Shown here piece by piece: positions 28,863 to 37,346 of a stretch of DNA of 64,000 bases; the stretch's first letter is position 1, and each line of letters begins with the position of its first letter. Under the pieces are notes generated by a model, which was not told where the DNA came from, ran no database searches, and saw only the letters and a program-made list of their open reading frames with translations. The DNA comes from Methylobacillus caricis. Lineage in GTDB: Bacteria; Pseudomonadota; Gammaproteobacteria; Burkholderiales; Methylophilaceae. Location: the NCBI RefSeq assembly GCF_020532705.1, contig NZ_JAJAVD010000001.1:930001-994000 (forward strand), written 5' to 3'. The position numbers were made by a program, and so were the translations under genes.

Positions 28863-29927
28863 ATGGTTTCATGCTTTTTAAAATCAATCCTGCTGGGCTA
28901 CAATAGCGCACTCAAAGATGCCGAGCGCATTCAATCTATTTTCGCAGCCAAGGAAAAAACTATCAGTAAGCAAGGCGTTAGTGTTGTCACCACAGCACGG
29001 TTGCATATGGGCTTCTTCGATCTCAATGGAGGGTTGGGCCGCAAGTTTGGTAGTCTTGGAGTATCTCTGGATAAGCCGTCTACCTCGCTTTATGCATATC
29101 TTGCGGACCGCATTACCGCAAATGGCCCCGGCGCTGAGCGCGCATTGAAAACTGCAATGGGAATATCGCGCACTCTCGAACTGCCCCATGGTTTCCATAT
29201 TGAAATGCGGGAAGCCATTCCCGAGCATGCTGGCCTGGGCTCCGGCACCCAGATGTCCCTTGCGGTGGGTGCCGCGATCAGCACACTGTTTGGCCTGGAT
29301 CTGGGAGTACGCGAGATTGCAGTATTGACCTCTCGAGGGGCCCGTTCCGGTATTGGGCTGGGAACTTTTGCTACAGGTGGGGTAATCGTTGATGGAGGTC
29401 GTGCTGCAGATACTGACGTGCCTCCTGTCATTGCTCGGGCGGAATTCCCTCCAGCCTGGCGTATTTTGCTCATGTTTGATCGCAGCAGCAGCGGTGTGCA
29501 TGGCGCCCATGAAATTGCGGCATTCCGCCAGCTGCCGGAATTTCCTGCCGATAGTGCAGCAGAGCTTTGTAGGTATGTGTTGATGCAGGCGTTGCCCGCG
29601 CTCGCAGAGCATGATCTCCCGGCCTTTGGAAAAGCCATTCGTCAGTTGCAATGGAGAACAGGCGATCATTTTGCTCCGGCACAAGGGGGGCGTTATGCCA
29701 GCCCGCTTGTCTCAAGCATATTGCAGCAACTGGAGTCTCAGGGTGTGGATTGTCTTGGGCAGAGTTCATGGGGACCTACAGGTTTTGCAATATTTGCCGA
29801 TGAAACAGATGCGCGACAGGTGTTAGAAGCGCTAGAATCTCAGTTCTGTAGTAATCAAGATGTACAATTCTTGCTGTGTAAGGGATATAACTCCGGCGCA
29901 GAGGTTTCATCTTGCTCAATAGATTAG
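28863..29927 (+). CDS. Beta-ribofuranosylaminobenzene 5'-phosphate synthase
   Basis: This enzyme couples pABA with phosphoribosyl pyrophosphate, releasing CO2 and PPi, in the first committed step of H4MPT synthesis; it corresponds to orf4 of Methylobacterium C1 clusters. It is a GHMP-kinase-like fold protein with conserved TTARLHMGFFDLNGGLGRKF, PEHAGLGSGTQMSLAVGAA and TSRGARSGIGLGTFATGG. ATG 28863 is the last conventional start before the conserved core and gives 354 residues, but the first 33 look non-conserved. A consensus-like AAGGA at 28950-28954 lies 7 nt before an in-frame ATC (28962), which would give 321 residues, closer to the usual length. The start is therefore uncertain. Confidence 0.9.
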   Translation: MVSCFLKSILLGYNSALKDAERIQSIFAAKEKTISKQGVSVVTTARLHMGFFDLNGGLGRKFGSLGVSLDKPSTSLYAYLADRITANGPGAERALKTAMGISRTLELPHGFHIEMREAIPEHAGLGSGTQMSLAVGAAISTLFGLDLGVREIAVLTSRGARSGIGLGTFATGGVIVDGGRAADTDVPPVIARAEFPPAWRILLMFDRSSSGVHGAHEIAAFRQLPEFPADSAAELCRYVLMQALPALAEHDLPAFGKAIRQLQWRTGDHFAPAQGGRYASPLVSSILQQLESQGVDCLGQSSWGPTGFAIFADETDARQVLEALESQFCSNQDVQFLLCKGYNSGAEVSSCSID

Positions 29928-29997
29928 TTCCATTTGTATGGAAAACCTGGCATTAGCCATTATTTAGTAACGCACCGCACAAGTGAGGGCAAGCGAA

Positions 29998-30909
29998 ATG
30001 GAAGGGATTAAATTGGAAAAGCCTTATGTACTGCACTTTATAACACCAGCAAAGAACGCCAGTCCGTTTGACGTTAACATGGCCTATGACGCGGGTTATG
30101 ACGCAATTGCCCAATATACCAATGTACAGTTGAACGAAGTAACCGGCCTGGTGCAGGATGCTATTTTCTCACGCGGTCCGCGTGGCGTATGGCGTACAGG
30201 TATGCTGATTGGTGGTCGCGATGTTGATCTTGCGATGGATATGCTGGAAACAGCCAAGAAATCCATGGTGCCACCTTTCGAGATTTCTGTATTTGCTGAT
30301 CCATCTGGTGCTTTCACTACTTCAGCAGCCATGATGGCACGTGTTGAACAATTGCTGACCAAGCACTTTGGCGGCACGCTGGAAGGCCGCAAGGTCAGCG
30401 TATTCGGTGCTACGGGCCCTGTGGGCGGCTGTACGGCCGTGATTGCTTCCAAATATGGCGCGACTGTCGAGATGGTGGCGCATAAGACCATGGCAGATGT
30501 GGAAGAAAAGGCTGCTGCCTACAACAAACGTTACGGCACCAATATCACTTGTGTAGATGGCAGCACTGATGAACTGAAGGTCAAGGTTCTGGAAAGCAGC
30601 GACGTTGCCCTTTGTTGTGCGGCTGCTGGTGTGCGAGTGCTGACGATAGACCAGATGAAGAACTCCAAGACATTGAAGGTGGTGGCCGATGTAAATGCCG
30701 TCCCTCCAACTGGTGCTGAGGGCGTAGGTGTAATGGCCGATGGCGTTATCATTGAAGGTACCCAGATTTATGGTATCGGTGCCCTGGCGGTTGGCAATAT
30801 CAAGTATCAAACCCAGCAGCGCTTGTTCAAGAGAATGCTGGAAGGCCAGAGCCATGTTTATATCGATTTCATTACCGCCTTTGAATTGGCGCGTAAAGAT
30901 CTCGTATAG
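29998..30909 (+). CDS. mtdB: NAD(P)-dependent methylene-H4MPT dehydrogenase (MtdB)
   Basis: A 303-residue dehydrogenase that oxidises methylene-H4MPT to methenyl-H4MPT with NAD(P)+. The Rossmann segment VFGATGPVGGCTAVIASKYG is typical of MtdA/MtdB proteins, preceded by FEISVFADPSGAFTTSAAMM. ATG at 29998 is preferred because GAGGG lies 8 nt upstream; a GTG at 29983 is the alternative. Cytoplasmic. It stands 70 nt after the beta-RFAP synthase gene and directly before the ATP-grasp gene and mch, so these probably share a transcript. Confidence 0.93.
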   Translation: MEGIKLEKPYVLHFITPAKNASPFDVNMAYDAGYDAIAQYTNVQLNEVTGLVQDAIFSRGPRGVWRTGMLIGGRDVDLAMDMLETAKKSMVPPFEISVFADPSGAFTTSAAMMARVEQLLTKHFGGTLEGRKVSVFGATGPVGGCTAVIASKYGATVEMVAHKTMADVEEKAAAYNKRYGTNITCVDGSTDELKVKVLESSDVALCCAAAGVRVLTIDQMKNSKTLKVVADVNAVPPTGAEGVGVMADGVIIEGTQIYGIGALAVGNIKYQTQQRLFKRMLEGQSHVYIDFITAFELARKDLV

Positions 30910-30915
30910 TCTGAT

Positions 30916-32052
30916 CTGAGCAAAAAAGTAGCCATAGTGGCGGCGAATGTCCGCCCTTATGTCACAGCAGCAGCGGCAGCAGGATATGAAGTCCTTGCTG
31001 CCGATGTTTTTGGTGACGAAGATACGCTGGCGGCAAGTTGCGTTAGCCTTGTGCTGGAATACGGGAATAAAGGCTTTAGTCCTGAGGCAATACGTCAGGA
31101 CTTAATCCCGGCCATTAAGGAATTTGGCGCGGAATGCCTCCTTTACGGTAGCGGTTTTGAAGCTCAACCCGAAATGCTGGATGAACTGGCAAAAAATATC
31201 CCGCTTGCAGGTAATCATGCTGAAGCTGTGGCCTCGTGCAAGGATCCTCAGCGCTTTCTGGCGGCTTGCCTGGCTAACGAAATCCCAGTGCCGCCTACGT
31301 GCCTTAACGCTCAGGCGCTGCCAGGCGATGATATTGAGCAATGGCTGTGCAAACGGCAGGGCGGGTGTGGTGGCATGCATATTACCTCGGCTAAAATCTC
31401 GGATGGTGCGGATGTGTATTTCCAGCGCAGGGTCGCAGGGGTGCCCGTGTCACTCCTGTTTTTTGCAGGGGCCACACGAATAACAGCATTGGGATTGCAA
31501 CGTCAGTTGCTTGATCCATTGGGCACTGAGTTGCCTTATCGCTATGGTGGATTGGTAGGGCCGCTTGAGGTTGCCGCTTTGCCTGCGCAAGGCCTGCTGG
31601 ATGCAGCGCACAAACTTGCCGCGGAATTTGGCTTGCGCGGACTCAATAGCCTGGATGCCATGGTCGATGGTGATCAGTACTGGGTGCTGGAGATCAACCC
31701 GAGGCTTAGTGCCAGTTTGTCGTTATATGAGATGCAGCCTGAGTGGCTGAAGGCACACATTCATGCAAGCATGGGGCAGCCTGTTGAATTGCCTGTTATA
31801 GCAGCAGGACAGGTCAAGGCTAATCTGGTATTTTATGCACCCTTTGAAGTCAAGATTTCAGCGGATTTTAAATGGCCGGAGTGGGTGGTTGATGTGCCAT
31901 TGGCAAATACCGAGGTGGCCGAAGGCTCGCCATTATGTACGGTGCTGGCAGTCGCGGATGATGACCGGCAGGCAGAAGAATTAGCACGGGTACGTGCAGC
32001 TTTATTGAACACAATGCTCAAACATATTCAAAAAATCAGGAGAACAATATGA
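30916..32052 (+). CDS. COG2232-type ATP-grasp carboligase-like protein of the H4MPT pathway
   Basis: An ATP-grasp enzyme always found with H4MPT-linked C1 genes (orf5-like of Methylobacterium, to the best of my knowledge), of unproven reaction, probably an ATP-dependent ligase in cofactor synthesis. The C-terminal half shows the ATP-grasp metal site in LNSLDAMVDGDQYWVLEINP, and the glycine-rich loop is KRQGGCGGMHI. The first beta strand, KKVAIVAANVRPYV, is needed for the fold but lies partly upstream of the only conventional start (GTG 30937). The frame opens just after the mtdB stop and offers only CTG 30916, giving 378 residues. The stop overlaps the mch ATG (ATGA). Confidence 0.8.
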   Translation: MSKKVAIVAANVRPYVTAAAAAGYEVLAADVFGDEDTLAASCVSLVLEYGNKGFSPEAIRQDLIPAIKEFGAECLLYGSGFEAQPEMLDELAKNIPLAGNHAEAVASCKDPQRFLAACLANEIPVPPTCLNAQALPGDDIEQWLCKRQGGCGGMHITSAKISDGADVYFQRRVAGVPVSLLFFAGATRITALGLQRQLLDPLGTELPYRYGGLVGPLEVAALPAQGLLDAAHKLAAEFGLRGLNSLDAMVDGDQYWVLEINPRLSASLSLYEMQPEWLKAHIHASMGQPVELPVIAAGQVKANLVFYAPFEVKISADFKWPEWVVDVPLANTEVAEGSPLCTVLAVADDDRQAEELARVRAALLNTMLKHIQKIRRTI

Positions 32053-33032
32053 GTCAAGCCACTATTGATACCAGCCGCTGGCCTAGCGTGAACACGCTGA
32101 CCGCGCCTCTGGTGCAATATATTCTCGATAATGCCGATGTACTGCGTGTTGATGTGGAAAAGCATGCTAGTGGTGCCACCATTATCGATGCCGGGATCAA
32201 GGCGGAAGGTGGCCTGGAGGCAGGGCGCCTGATTGCGGAAATCTGCATGGGGGGGCTAGGACATGTCAATTTGCAAACCAGCGCTACATTTCCCCATTGG
32301 CCATGGATGTTATCCGTACATTCTAATAATCCCATTTTGTCCTGCCTGGGCAGTCAGTATGCCGGGTGGAGTCTCGCGCATGAGAAATTTTTCTCACTAG
32401 GTTCAGGACCTGGGCGTGCCCTTGCTGGCCGCGAAGAGTTATATAAAGAGCTTGGCTACCAGGATAAGAGCGACTCTGCCTGCCTGGTGCTTGAAAGTGA
32501 CAAGGCGCCTCCTGCCGAAGTGATCGAAAAGGTGGCACGTGATACCGGGCTCAAGGCTGAAAACCTGACTTTTATCCTGACACCTACCCGTAGCCTTGCA
32601 GGTACTGTGCAAATCGTTGCGCGGGTACTTGAAGTGGCAATGCACAAGATCCATACGCTGCATTTTCCACTGGAAAATGTAGTAGATGGCATGGCGAGTG
32701 CGCCGTTGCCTCCACCTGCGCCTGATTTTCTGATTGGTATGGGACGTACCAATGACGCCATCCTGTTTGGCGGTCATGCCCATATTTTTGTCAAAGGTAG
32801 TGATGCTGATGCTGCCAAGTTGGCACAAGAGCTGCCAAGCAGCTCCTCACGCGATTATGGCCGGCCATTTGCCGAGGTATTCAAGGCAGTGAATATGGAT
32901 TTCTACAAAATTGATCCGCTGCTTTTCAGCCCAGCTGCAGTGACAGTGACCGCACTTGAATCTGGCAAGAGCTTTACTGGTGGCAAGCTGGATGCTGCAC
33001 TGCTGGATCAATCATTTGGCTACAGCGCGTAA
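32049..33032 (+). CDS. mch: Methenyl-H4MPT cyclohydrolase (Mch)
   Basis: A 327-residue cytoplasmic enzyme that hydrolyses methenyl-H4MPT to formyl-H4MPT, between MtdB and the Fhc complex. Conserved elements are ASGATIIDAGIKAEGGLEAG, EICMGGLGHVNLQ, SNNPILSCLGSQYAGW and FSLGSGPGRALAGREELY. Length agrees with the family. It overlaps the ATP-grasp gene by 4 nt and has GGAG in its Shine-Dalgarno site. The RimK-like gene follows after a single base. Confidence 0.96.
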   Translation: MSQATIDTSRWPSVNTLTAPLVQYILDNADVLRVDVEKHASGATIIDAGIKAEGGLEAGRLIAEICMGGLGHVNLQTSATFPHWPWMLSVHSNNPILSCLGSQYAGWSLAHEKFFSLGSGPGRALAGREELYKELGYQDKSDSACLVLESDKAPPAEVIEKVARDTGLKAENLTFILTPTRSLAGTVQIVARVLEVAMHKIHTLHFPLENVVDGMASAPLPPPAPDFLIGMGRTNDAILFGGHAHIFVKGSDADAAKLAQELPSSSSRDYGRPFAEVFKAVNMDFYKIDPLLFSPAAVTVTALESGKSFTGGKLDAALLDQSFGYSA

Positions 33033-33033
33033 C

Positions 33034-33957
33034 TTGAATTTTCGTATTCCCGTTTTTACTGATGATCCAGGCTGGCATGGCAAGCGCCTGAAAGAGGCTT
33101 TTGCCGTACGCGGCTATGAGGCAGAATTCATCTCGCTCAAGGACTGTGCCTTGAACCTTGCCAGTAATGGCAAGCCTGCTGTTCTGATTCCAGGGTTTGA
33201 GGAGGGATTGCCTGATGGTGTATTTGTGCGGGGTGTGCCCGGCGGCACACTACAGCAGGTGATTGCCAGGCTGGATATCCTGCATGCGCTCAAGTTGCTG
33301 GGGGTAACGGTTTATAACGATGGACGCACAGTGGAGCGTACCGTGGATAAAGCCATGACCAGCTTCTTGCTGCACCTGAATAATGTACCTACCCCCAATA
33401 CCTGGGTGTGTGAATCCAGGGGGCAGGCACATGAGCTGATACTGCGTGAAACCATGGCTGGACGTACCTTGGTCATTAAGCCGCTCTTTGGTTCTCAGGG
33501 CAAAGGAGTGCGCAAGCTTGAGCAGGGCATGCCTTTTCCCGTTCCTATGGAGGAGCATGTGGATGGCCTCTATTATCTCCAGTCTTATATAGATAGCGGT
33601 GAAGGGGCCTGGCATGATCATCGCGTATTCGTGATCAATGGCAAGGCCGTGGCGGCGATGAAGCGCTACGGCAGCCATTGGGTCAATAACGTGGCCCAAG
33701 GTGGTCGCTGTGAATCCATCACTGCTCGGGGTGAGCTGGCTACGCTGGCTGAAGCTGCAGCCAGCGCGGTAAATGCAGACTACTGTGGTGTGGATATCAT
33801 TCGGGATAGTGATGGCAAGCTGTATGTGCTTGAAGTAAATAGCATTCCTGCATGGAAAGGCCTGCAAGGCGTTGCTGGGCTTGATGTCGCCCAAGCCCTG
33901 GTGGATGATTTTCTGGCGCATATTAGCGCACGTCCCACACTTGCCGCCGTTTCATGA
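33034..33957 (+). CDS. RimK-like ATP-grasp ligase of the H4MPT/methylofuran cluster
   Basis: A 307-residue RimK-family ATP-grasp enzyme, orf17-like. The core shows LVIKPLFGSQGKGVRKLE, DHRVFVINGKAVAAMKRYG and a metal-binding YCGVDIIRDSDGKLYVLEVN. RimK relatives add glutamate residues to proteins or cofactors. Methylofuran of methylotrophs carries glutamyl chains, so addition of glutamate to methylofuran or H4MPT is a reasonable inference. TTG at 33034, one base after the mch stop, is chosen; the frame remains open into mch but the protein core begins here (FRIPVFTDDPGWHGKRLKEA). Confidence 0.85.
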   Translation: MNFRIPVFTDDPGWHGKRLKEAFAVRGYEAEFISLKDCALNLASNGKPAVLIPGFEEGLPDGVFVRGVPGGTLQQVIARLDILHALKLLGVTVYNDGRTVERTVDKAMTSFLLHLNNVPTPNTWVCESRGQAHELILRETMAGRTLVIKPLFGSQGKGVRKLEQGMPFPVPMEEHVDGLYYLQSYIDSGEGAWHDHRVFVINGKAVAAMKRYGSHWVNNVAQGGRCESITARGELATLAEAAASAVNADYCGVDIIRDSDGKLYVLEVNSIPAWKGLQGVAGLDVAQALVDDFLAHISARPTLAAVS

Positions 33958-34793
33958 GTCCGCAACAAGTTGCTGAGGCCTTCAAGGCGGCATGCATGGC
34001 AGAGCTTGCTGCCCTCAAGCCGGGCAATGTCCACATTTTTGCCGATGGCCACGGTATGGTGGTGCAGCAGTTCATTCAGAGTGCTGAAGCCGTTGCAACA
34101 GTGATTGCCCAGCCGGGGTTGACGGTAGGGGCGCGGATCCTGGCCTCTATCAATGCCACTTGGCAAGTTGTAGATTGCAATACAAACCTTGGCATAGTCT
34201 TGCTTTGTGCCCCTCTGGCGCAAGCGGCACTTGGTGATGAGGGTTCCAGCCTGCGAGACAGGCTGGAACAGGTGCTAAAAGCGTTGACGATCAGAGATGC
34301 CGAGCTTGCCTTCCAGGCCATAGTGCGAGCCTCACCAGGCGGCTTGGGGGACAGCGCTCAGCACGATGTGCGGGATGCTCCTCAAATTACCCTGCGGGAG
34401 GCCATGCGGGAATCTGCGCAACGTGACCGTATTGCCTGGCAATATGCACATGAATTTGCTGATATCTTTGATTTCGGCATTAGCCATTATGAAGCTGCCA
34501 TCAAGCGTTGGAACAATCCTGCATGGGCGACCACGGTGCTTTACCTTGCCTTCGTCGCTGAGTTTCCTGATAGCCATATTGTGCGCAAATATGATCTGGA
34601 CCAGGCCCAGGAAGTTCAGCAGGTAGCAAAACGGCATTTGCAGGCGATGCTGCAACATGAAAATCCCAAGCTCTACCAGCGCGATCTTATGCAGTTTGAT
34701 ACCGAACTTAAAAGCAGGCGCTTAAATCCGGGTACCAGTGCAGATCTCACGGTTGCTACTTTGATGGCATATAGCCTGAAAAAAGCAGACTGA
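33954..34793 (+). CDS. CitG/MdcB-family protein of the H4MPT cluster
   Basis: A 279-residue all-helical member of the triphosphoribosyl-dephospho-CoA synthase family (COG1767, orf7-like). The family motif ALKPGNVHIF is at about residues 19-28, and ASPGGLGDSAQHDV and HYEAAIKRW are also conserved. CitG itself transfers a ribosyl triphosphate from ATP to dephospho-CoA with loss of adenine. No citrate or malonate decarboxylase genes are present; the persistent linkage to H4MPT genes suggests an analogous ribosyl transfer in cofactor synthesis (inference). It overlaps the RimK-like gene by 4 nt and closes this operon. Confidence 0.82.
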   Translation: MSPQQVAEAFKAACMAELAALKPGNVHIFADGHGMVVQQFIQSAEAVATVIAQPGLTVGARILASINATWQVVDCNTNLGIVLLCAPLAQAALGDEGSSLRDRLEQVLKALTIRDAELAFQAIVRASPGGLGDSAQHDVRDAPQITLREAMRESAQRDRIAWQYAHEFADIFDFGISHYEAAIKRWNNPAWATTVLYLAFVAEFPDSHIVRKYDLDQAQEVQQVAKRHLQAMLQHENPKLYQRDLMQFDTELKSRRLNPGTSADLTVATLMAYSLKKAD

Positions 34794-34841
34794 CATATAT
34801 AAACCGTCGGTGTGAGTGTATGGTTACCGCATATTTTCGGT

Positions 34842-34847
34842 TATACT
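34842..34847 (+). promoter_or_regulatory. Possible -10 element of the transaldolase promoter
   Basis: TATACT (34842-34847) matches the -10 consensus at five of six positions in the 166-base gap before tal, giving a leader of about 105 bases. No clear -35 was seen. No terminator hairpin was recognised after the CitG-like gene. Confidence 0.3.
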
Positions 34848-34959
34848 AATTCGATTAAAAAATTCGGCGCGCTGACCTATTCTTCAGGCCAGCCAGCCTT
34901 GTGTTAGGCAGCCACGTTTTTCAGATTTAATTTCTGTATTTATTTCAAGGAGGAGCAAT

Positions 34960-35910
34960 ATGGCTAATTTATTCGATCAACTGAAGGAAATCACGACTAT
35001 TGTTGCTGACACTGGCGACGTAGAAGCGATCAAAAGCGTTAAGCCTTATGATGCAACAACCAATCCGTCCCTGTTGCTGAAGGCAAGTACACTTCCACAA
35101 TACGCTCCGCTGATCGACGAAGCGATTGCTTATGCCAAGTCCCAAAGCGGCGATAAGGCGCAACAAATTGAAGATGCAGCTGACAAGCTGGCTGTATTGA
35201 TCGGCCAGGAAATCCTCAAGCACATCCCAGGCAAGATCTCCACTGAAGTGGACGCACGCCTTTCTTTTGACACTGACGCGATGGTGCAAAAGGGTCGCAA
35301 GCTGATCAAGCTGTACGCTGATGCCGGCGTTTCCAAGGATCGCGTACTGATCAAGCTGGCTTCCACTTGGGAAGGCATCAAGGCTGGTGAGATCCTTGAA
35401 AAAGAAGGCATCAACTGCAATCTGACACTACTGTTCAGCTTCGCCCAAGCACGTGCCTGTGCTGAAGCCGGCGTGTTCCTGATTTCCCCATTCGTTGGCC
35501 GTATCCTTGACTGGTACAAGGCCAAGACCGGTGAAGCTTACACTTCTGAAACCGATCCAGGTGTACTGTCTGTTCGCAAGATCTACGCGTACTACAAGGA
35601 GCATGGCTACAAGACTGTAGTGATGGGCGCTTCTTTCCGTAATACCGGTGAAATCACTGCATTGGCTGGTTGTGACCGCCTGACTGTTTCACCTAACCTG
35701 CTTGAGGAATTGAAGGCGACTGAAGGCAACCTGCCACGTGTGCTGGTTGACAACGGCGTTACCAAAGAACGTCCTGCTCTGTTGACAGAGAAGGAGTTCC
35801 GTTTTGACCAGAACGAAGATGCCATGGCAACAGAGAAGTTGGCTGAAGGCATCCGCGGTTTCGTCGTGGATCAAAACAAATTGGAAAAGGCACTTGCAGA
35901 AAAGCTGTAA
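34960..35910 (+). CDS. tal: Transaldolase
   Basis: A 316-residue class I aldolase of the TalB (E. coli-like) subfamily, which rearranges sugar phosphates to regenerate ribulose 5-phosphate in the RuMP cycle. The active-site Schiff-base lysine region [16 protein letters not shown], the N-terminal [12 protein letters not shown] and [20 protein letters not shown] are clear. GGAGGAG lies 6 nt upstream of ATG. Codon use is strongly biased, as expected for an abundant enzyme. It is followed by hxlA on the same strand, consistent with RuMP cycle grouping. Confidence 0.97.
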   Translation: MANLFDQLKEITTIVADTGDVEAIKSVKPYDATTNPSLLLKASTLPQYAPLIDEAIAYAKSQSGDKAQQIEDAADKLAVLIGQEILKHIPGKISTEVDARLSFDTDAMVQKGRKLIKLYADAGVSKDRVLIKLASTWEGIKAGEILEKEGINCNLTLLFSFAQARACAEAGVFLISPFVGRILDWYKAKTGEAYTSETDPGVLSVRKIYAYYKEHGYKTVVMGASFRNTGEITALAGCDRLTVSPNLLEELKATEGNLPRVLVDNGVTKERPALLTEKEFRFDQNEDAMATEKLAEGIRGFVVDQNKLEKALAEKL

Positions 35911-35919
35911 TTCTGCACT

Positions 35920-35960
35920 CCGGATGTTGCGACTCATATGCGTTGACATCCGGTCGTTTT
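35920..35960 (+). terminator. Hairpin after transaldolase, weak terminator
   Basis: CCGGATGT (35920-35927) pairs with ACATCCGG (35946-35953), with an 18-base loop, followed by TCGTTTT. The T run is short, so it may only attenuate or protect the tal message. Confidence 0.5.
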
Positions 35961-36032
35961 GACGATTAAGATTGCTGTTCCGCTTTTTTATAAAAGTAGT
36001 ATTAAATTTGTAACCATTTTGGAGGAAGTATC

Positions 36033-36662
36033 GTGGCATTGACACAAATGGCATTAGATTCATTGGATTTCGACGCAACTGTAGCGCTGGCTGAAAAGGT
36101 AGCTCCACACGTTGACATTCTCGAAATCGGTACACCATGTATCAAGCACAACGGTATCAAGTTGCTGGAAACTCTGCGTGCTAAGTTCCCAAACAACAAG
36201 ATCCTGGTTGACCTGAAGACTATGGATGCTGGCTTCTACGAAGCTGAGCCATTCTACAAGGCTGGTGCTGACATTGCTACCGTTCTGGGTGTAGCTGATC
36301 TGGGTACAATCAAAGGCGTAATCGACGCAGCTAACAAGTACGGCAAGAAGGCTCAAGTTGACCTGATCAACGTTGCTGACAAGGCTGCACGTACTAAGGA
36401 AGTTGCTAAGCTGGGTGCACACATCATCGGTGTTCATACTGGTCTGGATCAACAAGCTGCTGGTCAAACTCCTTTCGCTGACCTGGCAACTGTAACTGGC
36501 CTGAACCTGGGCCTGGAAGTTTCTGTTGCTGGTGGCGTTAAGCCAGCTACTGTTGCACAAGTTAAAGATGCTGGTGCTACCATCATCGTTGCTGGCGCTG
36601 CTATCTACGGTGCTGCTGATCCAGCTGCTGCTGCTGCTGAAATCACTGGCCTGGCTAAGTAA
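36033..36662 (+). CDS. hxlA: 3-hexulose-6-phosphate synthase
   Basis: A 209-residue TIM-barrel enzyme of the OMP decarboxylase/KGPDC superfamily that condenses formaldehyde with ribulose 5-phosphate, the key fixation step of the RuMP cycle. The superfamily motif VDLKTMDAG, the LEIGTPCIKHNGI segment and the phosphate-binding VAGGVKPATV and IVAGAAIYGA are visible. The start is GTG 36033 with TTTTGGAGGAAG upstream. Codon choice is extremely biased (GCT, GGT, CTG, AAG), signalling very high expression. It is followed by a terminator before hxlB. Confidence 0.97.
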   Translation: MALTQMALDSLDFDATVALAEKVAPHVDILEIGTPCIKHNGIKLLETLRAKFPNNKILVDLKTMDAGFYEAEPFYKAGADIATVLGVADLGTIKGVIDAANKYGKKAQVDLINVADKAARTKEVAKLGAHIIGVHTGLDQQAAGQTPFADLATVTGLNLGLEVSVAGGVKPATVAQVKDAGATIIVAGAAIYGAADPAAAAAEITGLAK

Positions 36663-36689
36663 TCTTTCGCTTAAGCCTAGCTGAAATAA

Positions 36690-36737
36690 AGATCCACCAT
36701 ACATAGCTCCCAGAGCTAAGTTGGTGGATTTTTTTAT
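36690..36737 (+). terminator. Rho-independent terminator between hxlA and hxlB
   Basis: GATCCACCA (36691-36699) pairs with TGGTGGATT (36722-36730), enclosing an inner AGCTC-cca-GAGCT stem, and a run of T follows. hxlB starts only 43 bases later, so it is either read through or has its own promoter. Confidence 0.85.
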
Positions 36738-36779
36738 TATGCTTTTTACAATCCATCATCGTTCAGGAAGGTGATCGCT

Positions 36780-37325
36780 ATGAATAAATATCAAGAGCTT
36801 GTTGTTAACAAGCTGACCAGTGTGCTTAACAACACTGCAGAAGGTTTTGAGGACAAGATTCTGGCATTGGTTGAAGGTGCTGGTCGTACTTTCATCGGTG
36901 GTGCAGGCCGTTCCTTGCTGGTTTCCCGTTTCTTTGCAATGCGTCTCGTGCATGCCGGCTATCAAGTCAGCATGGTGGGTGAAGTGGTAACTCCCAGCAT
37001 TCAGGCTGGCGACCTTTTCATTGTTATTTCTGGTTCCGGTGGAACAGAAACCTTGCTGCCCCTGGTGAAGAAAGCCAAGAGTCAAGGCGCCAAGGTTGCC
37101 GTGATTTCCATGAAAGCACAATCCCCAATGGCGGAGTTGGCTGACTTGGTAGTGCCAGTTGGTGGCAATGATGCACATGCGTTTGATAAAACCCATGGCA
37201 TGCCTATGGGCACCATCTTCGAACTTTCTACATTGCTGTTCCTGGAATCTGCCATTGCCAAGCTAGTTGATGAAAAAGGCCTGACAGAAGAGGGTATGCG
37301 TGCAATCCACGCCAACCTGGAATAA
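36780..37325 (+). CDS. hxlB: 6-phospho-3-hexuloisomerase
   Basis: A 181-residue SIS-domain isomerase converting hexulose 6-phosphate to fructose 6-phosphate, the second step of formaldehyde fixation. SIS signatures include RTFIGGAGRSLLVSRFFAMR, IVISGSGGTETLLPLVKKAK and PMGTIFELSTLLFLESA. ATG at 36780 follows AGGAAGGTGATCGCT; a GTG three codons up overlaps the ribosome binding site. It is on the same strand as hxlA but separated from it by a terminator, with a second terminator just after its stop. Confidence 0.96.
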   Translation: MNKYQELVVNKLTSVLNNTAEGFEDKILALVEGAGRTFIGGAGRSLLVSRFFAMRLVHAGYQVSMVGEVVTPSIQAGDLFIVISGSGGTETLLPLVKKAKSQGAKVAVISMKAQSPMAELADLVVPVGGNDAHAFDKTHGMPMGTIFELSTLLFLESAIAKLVDEKGLTEEGMRAIHANLE

Positions 37326-37346
37326 TCAGAGTATTCAGCTGATTCG

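Noticed and set aside
36060-36704. A stop-free frame of over 200 codons antisense to hxlA.
   Set aside because: It is Ser-rich with no domain or ribosome binding site and arises from the extreme codon bias of hxlA; hxlA itself is certain.
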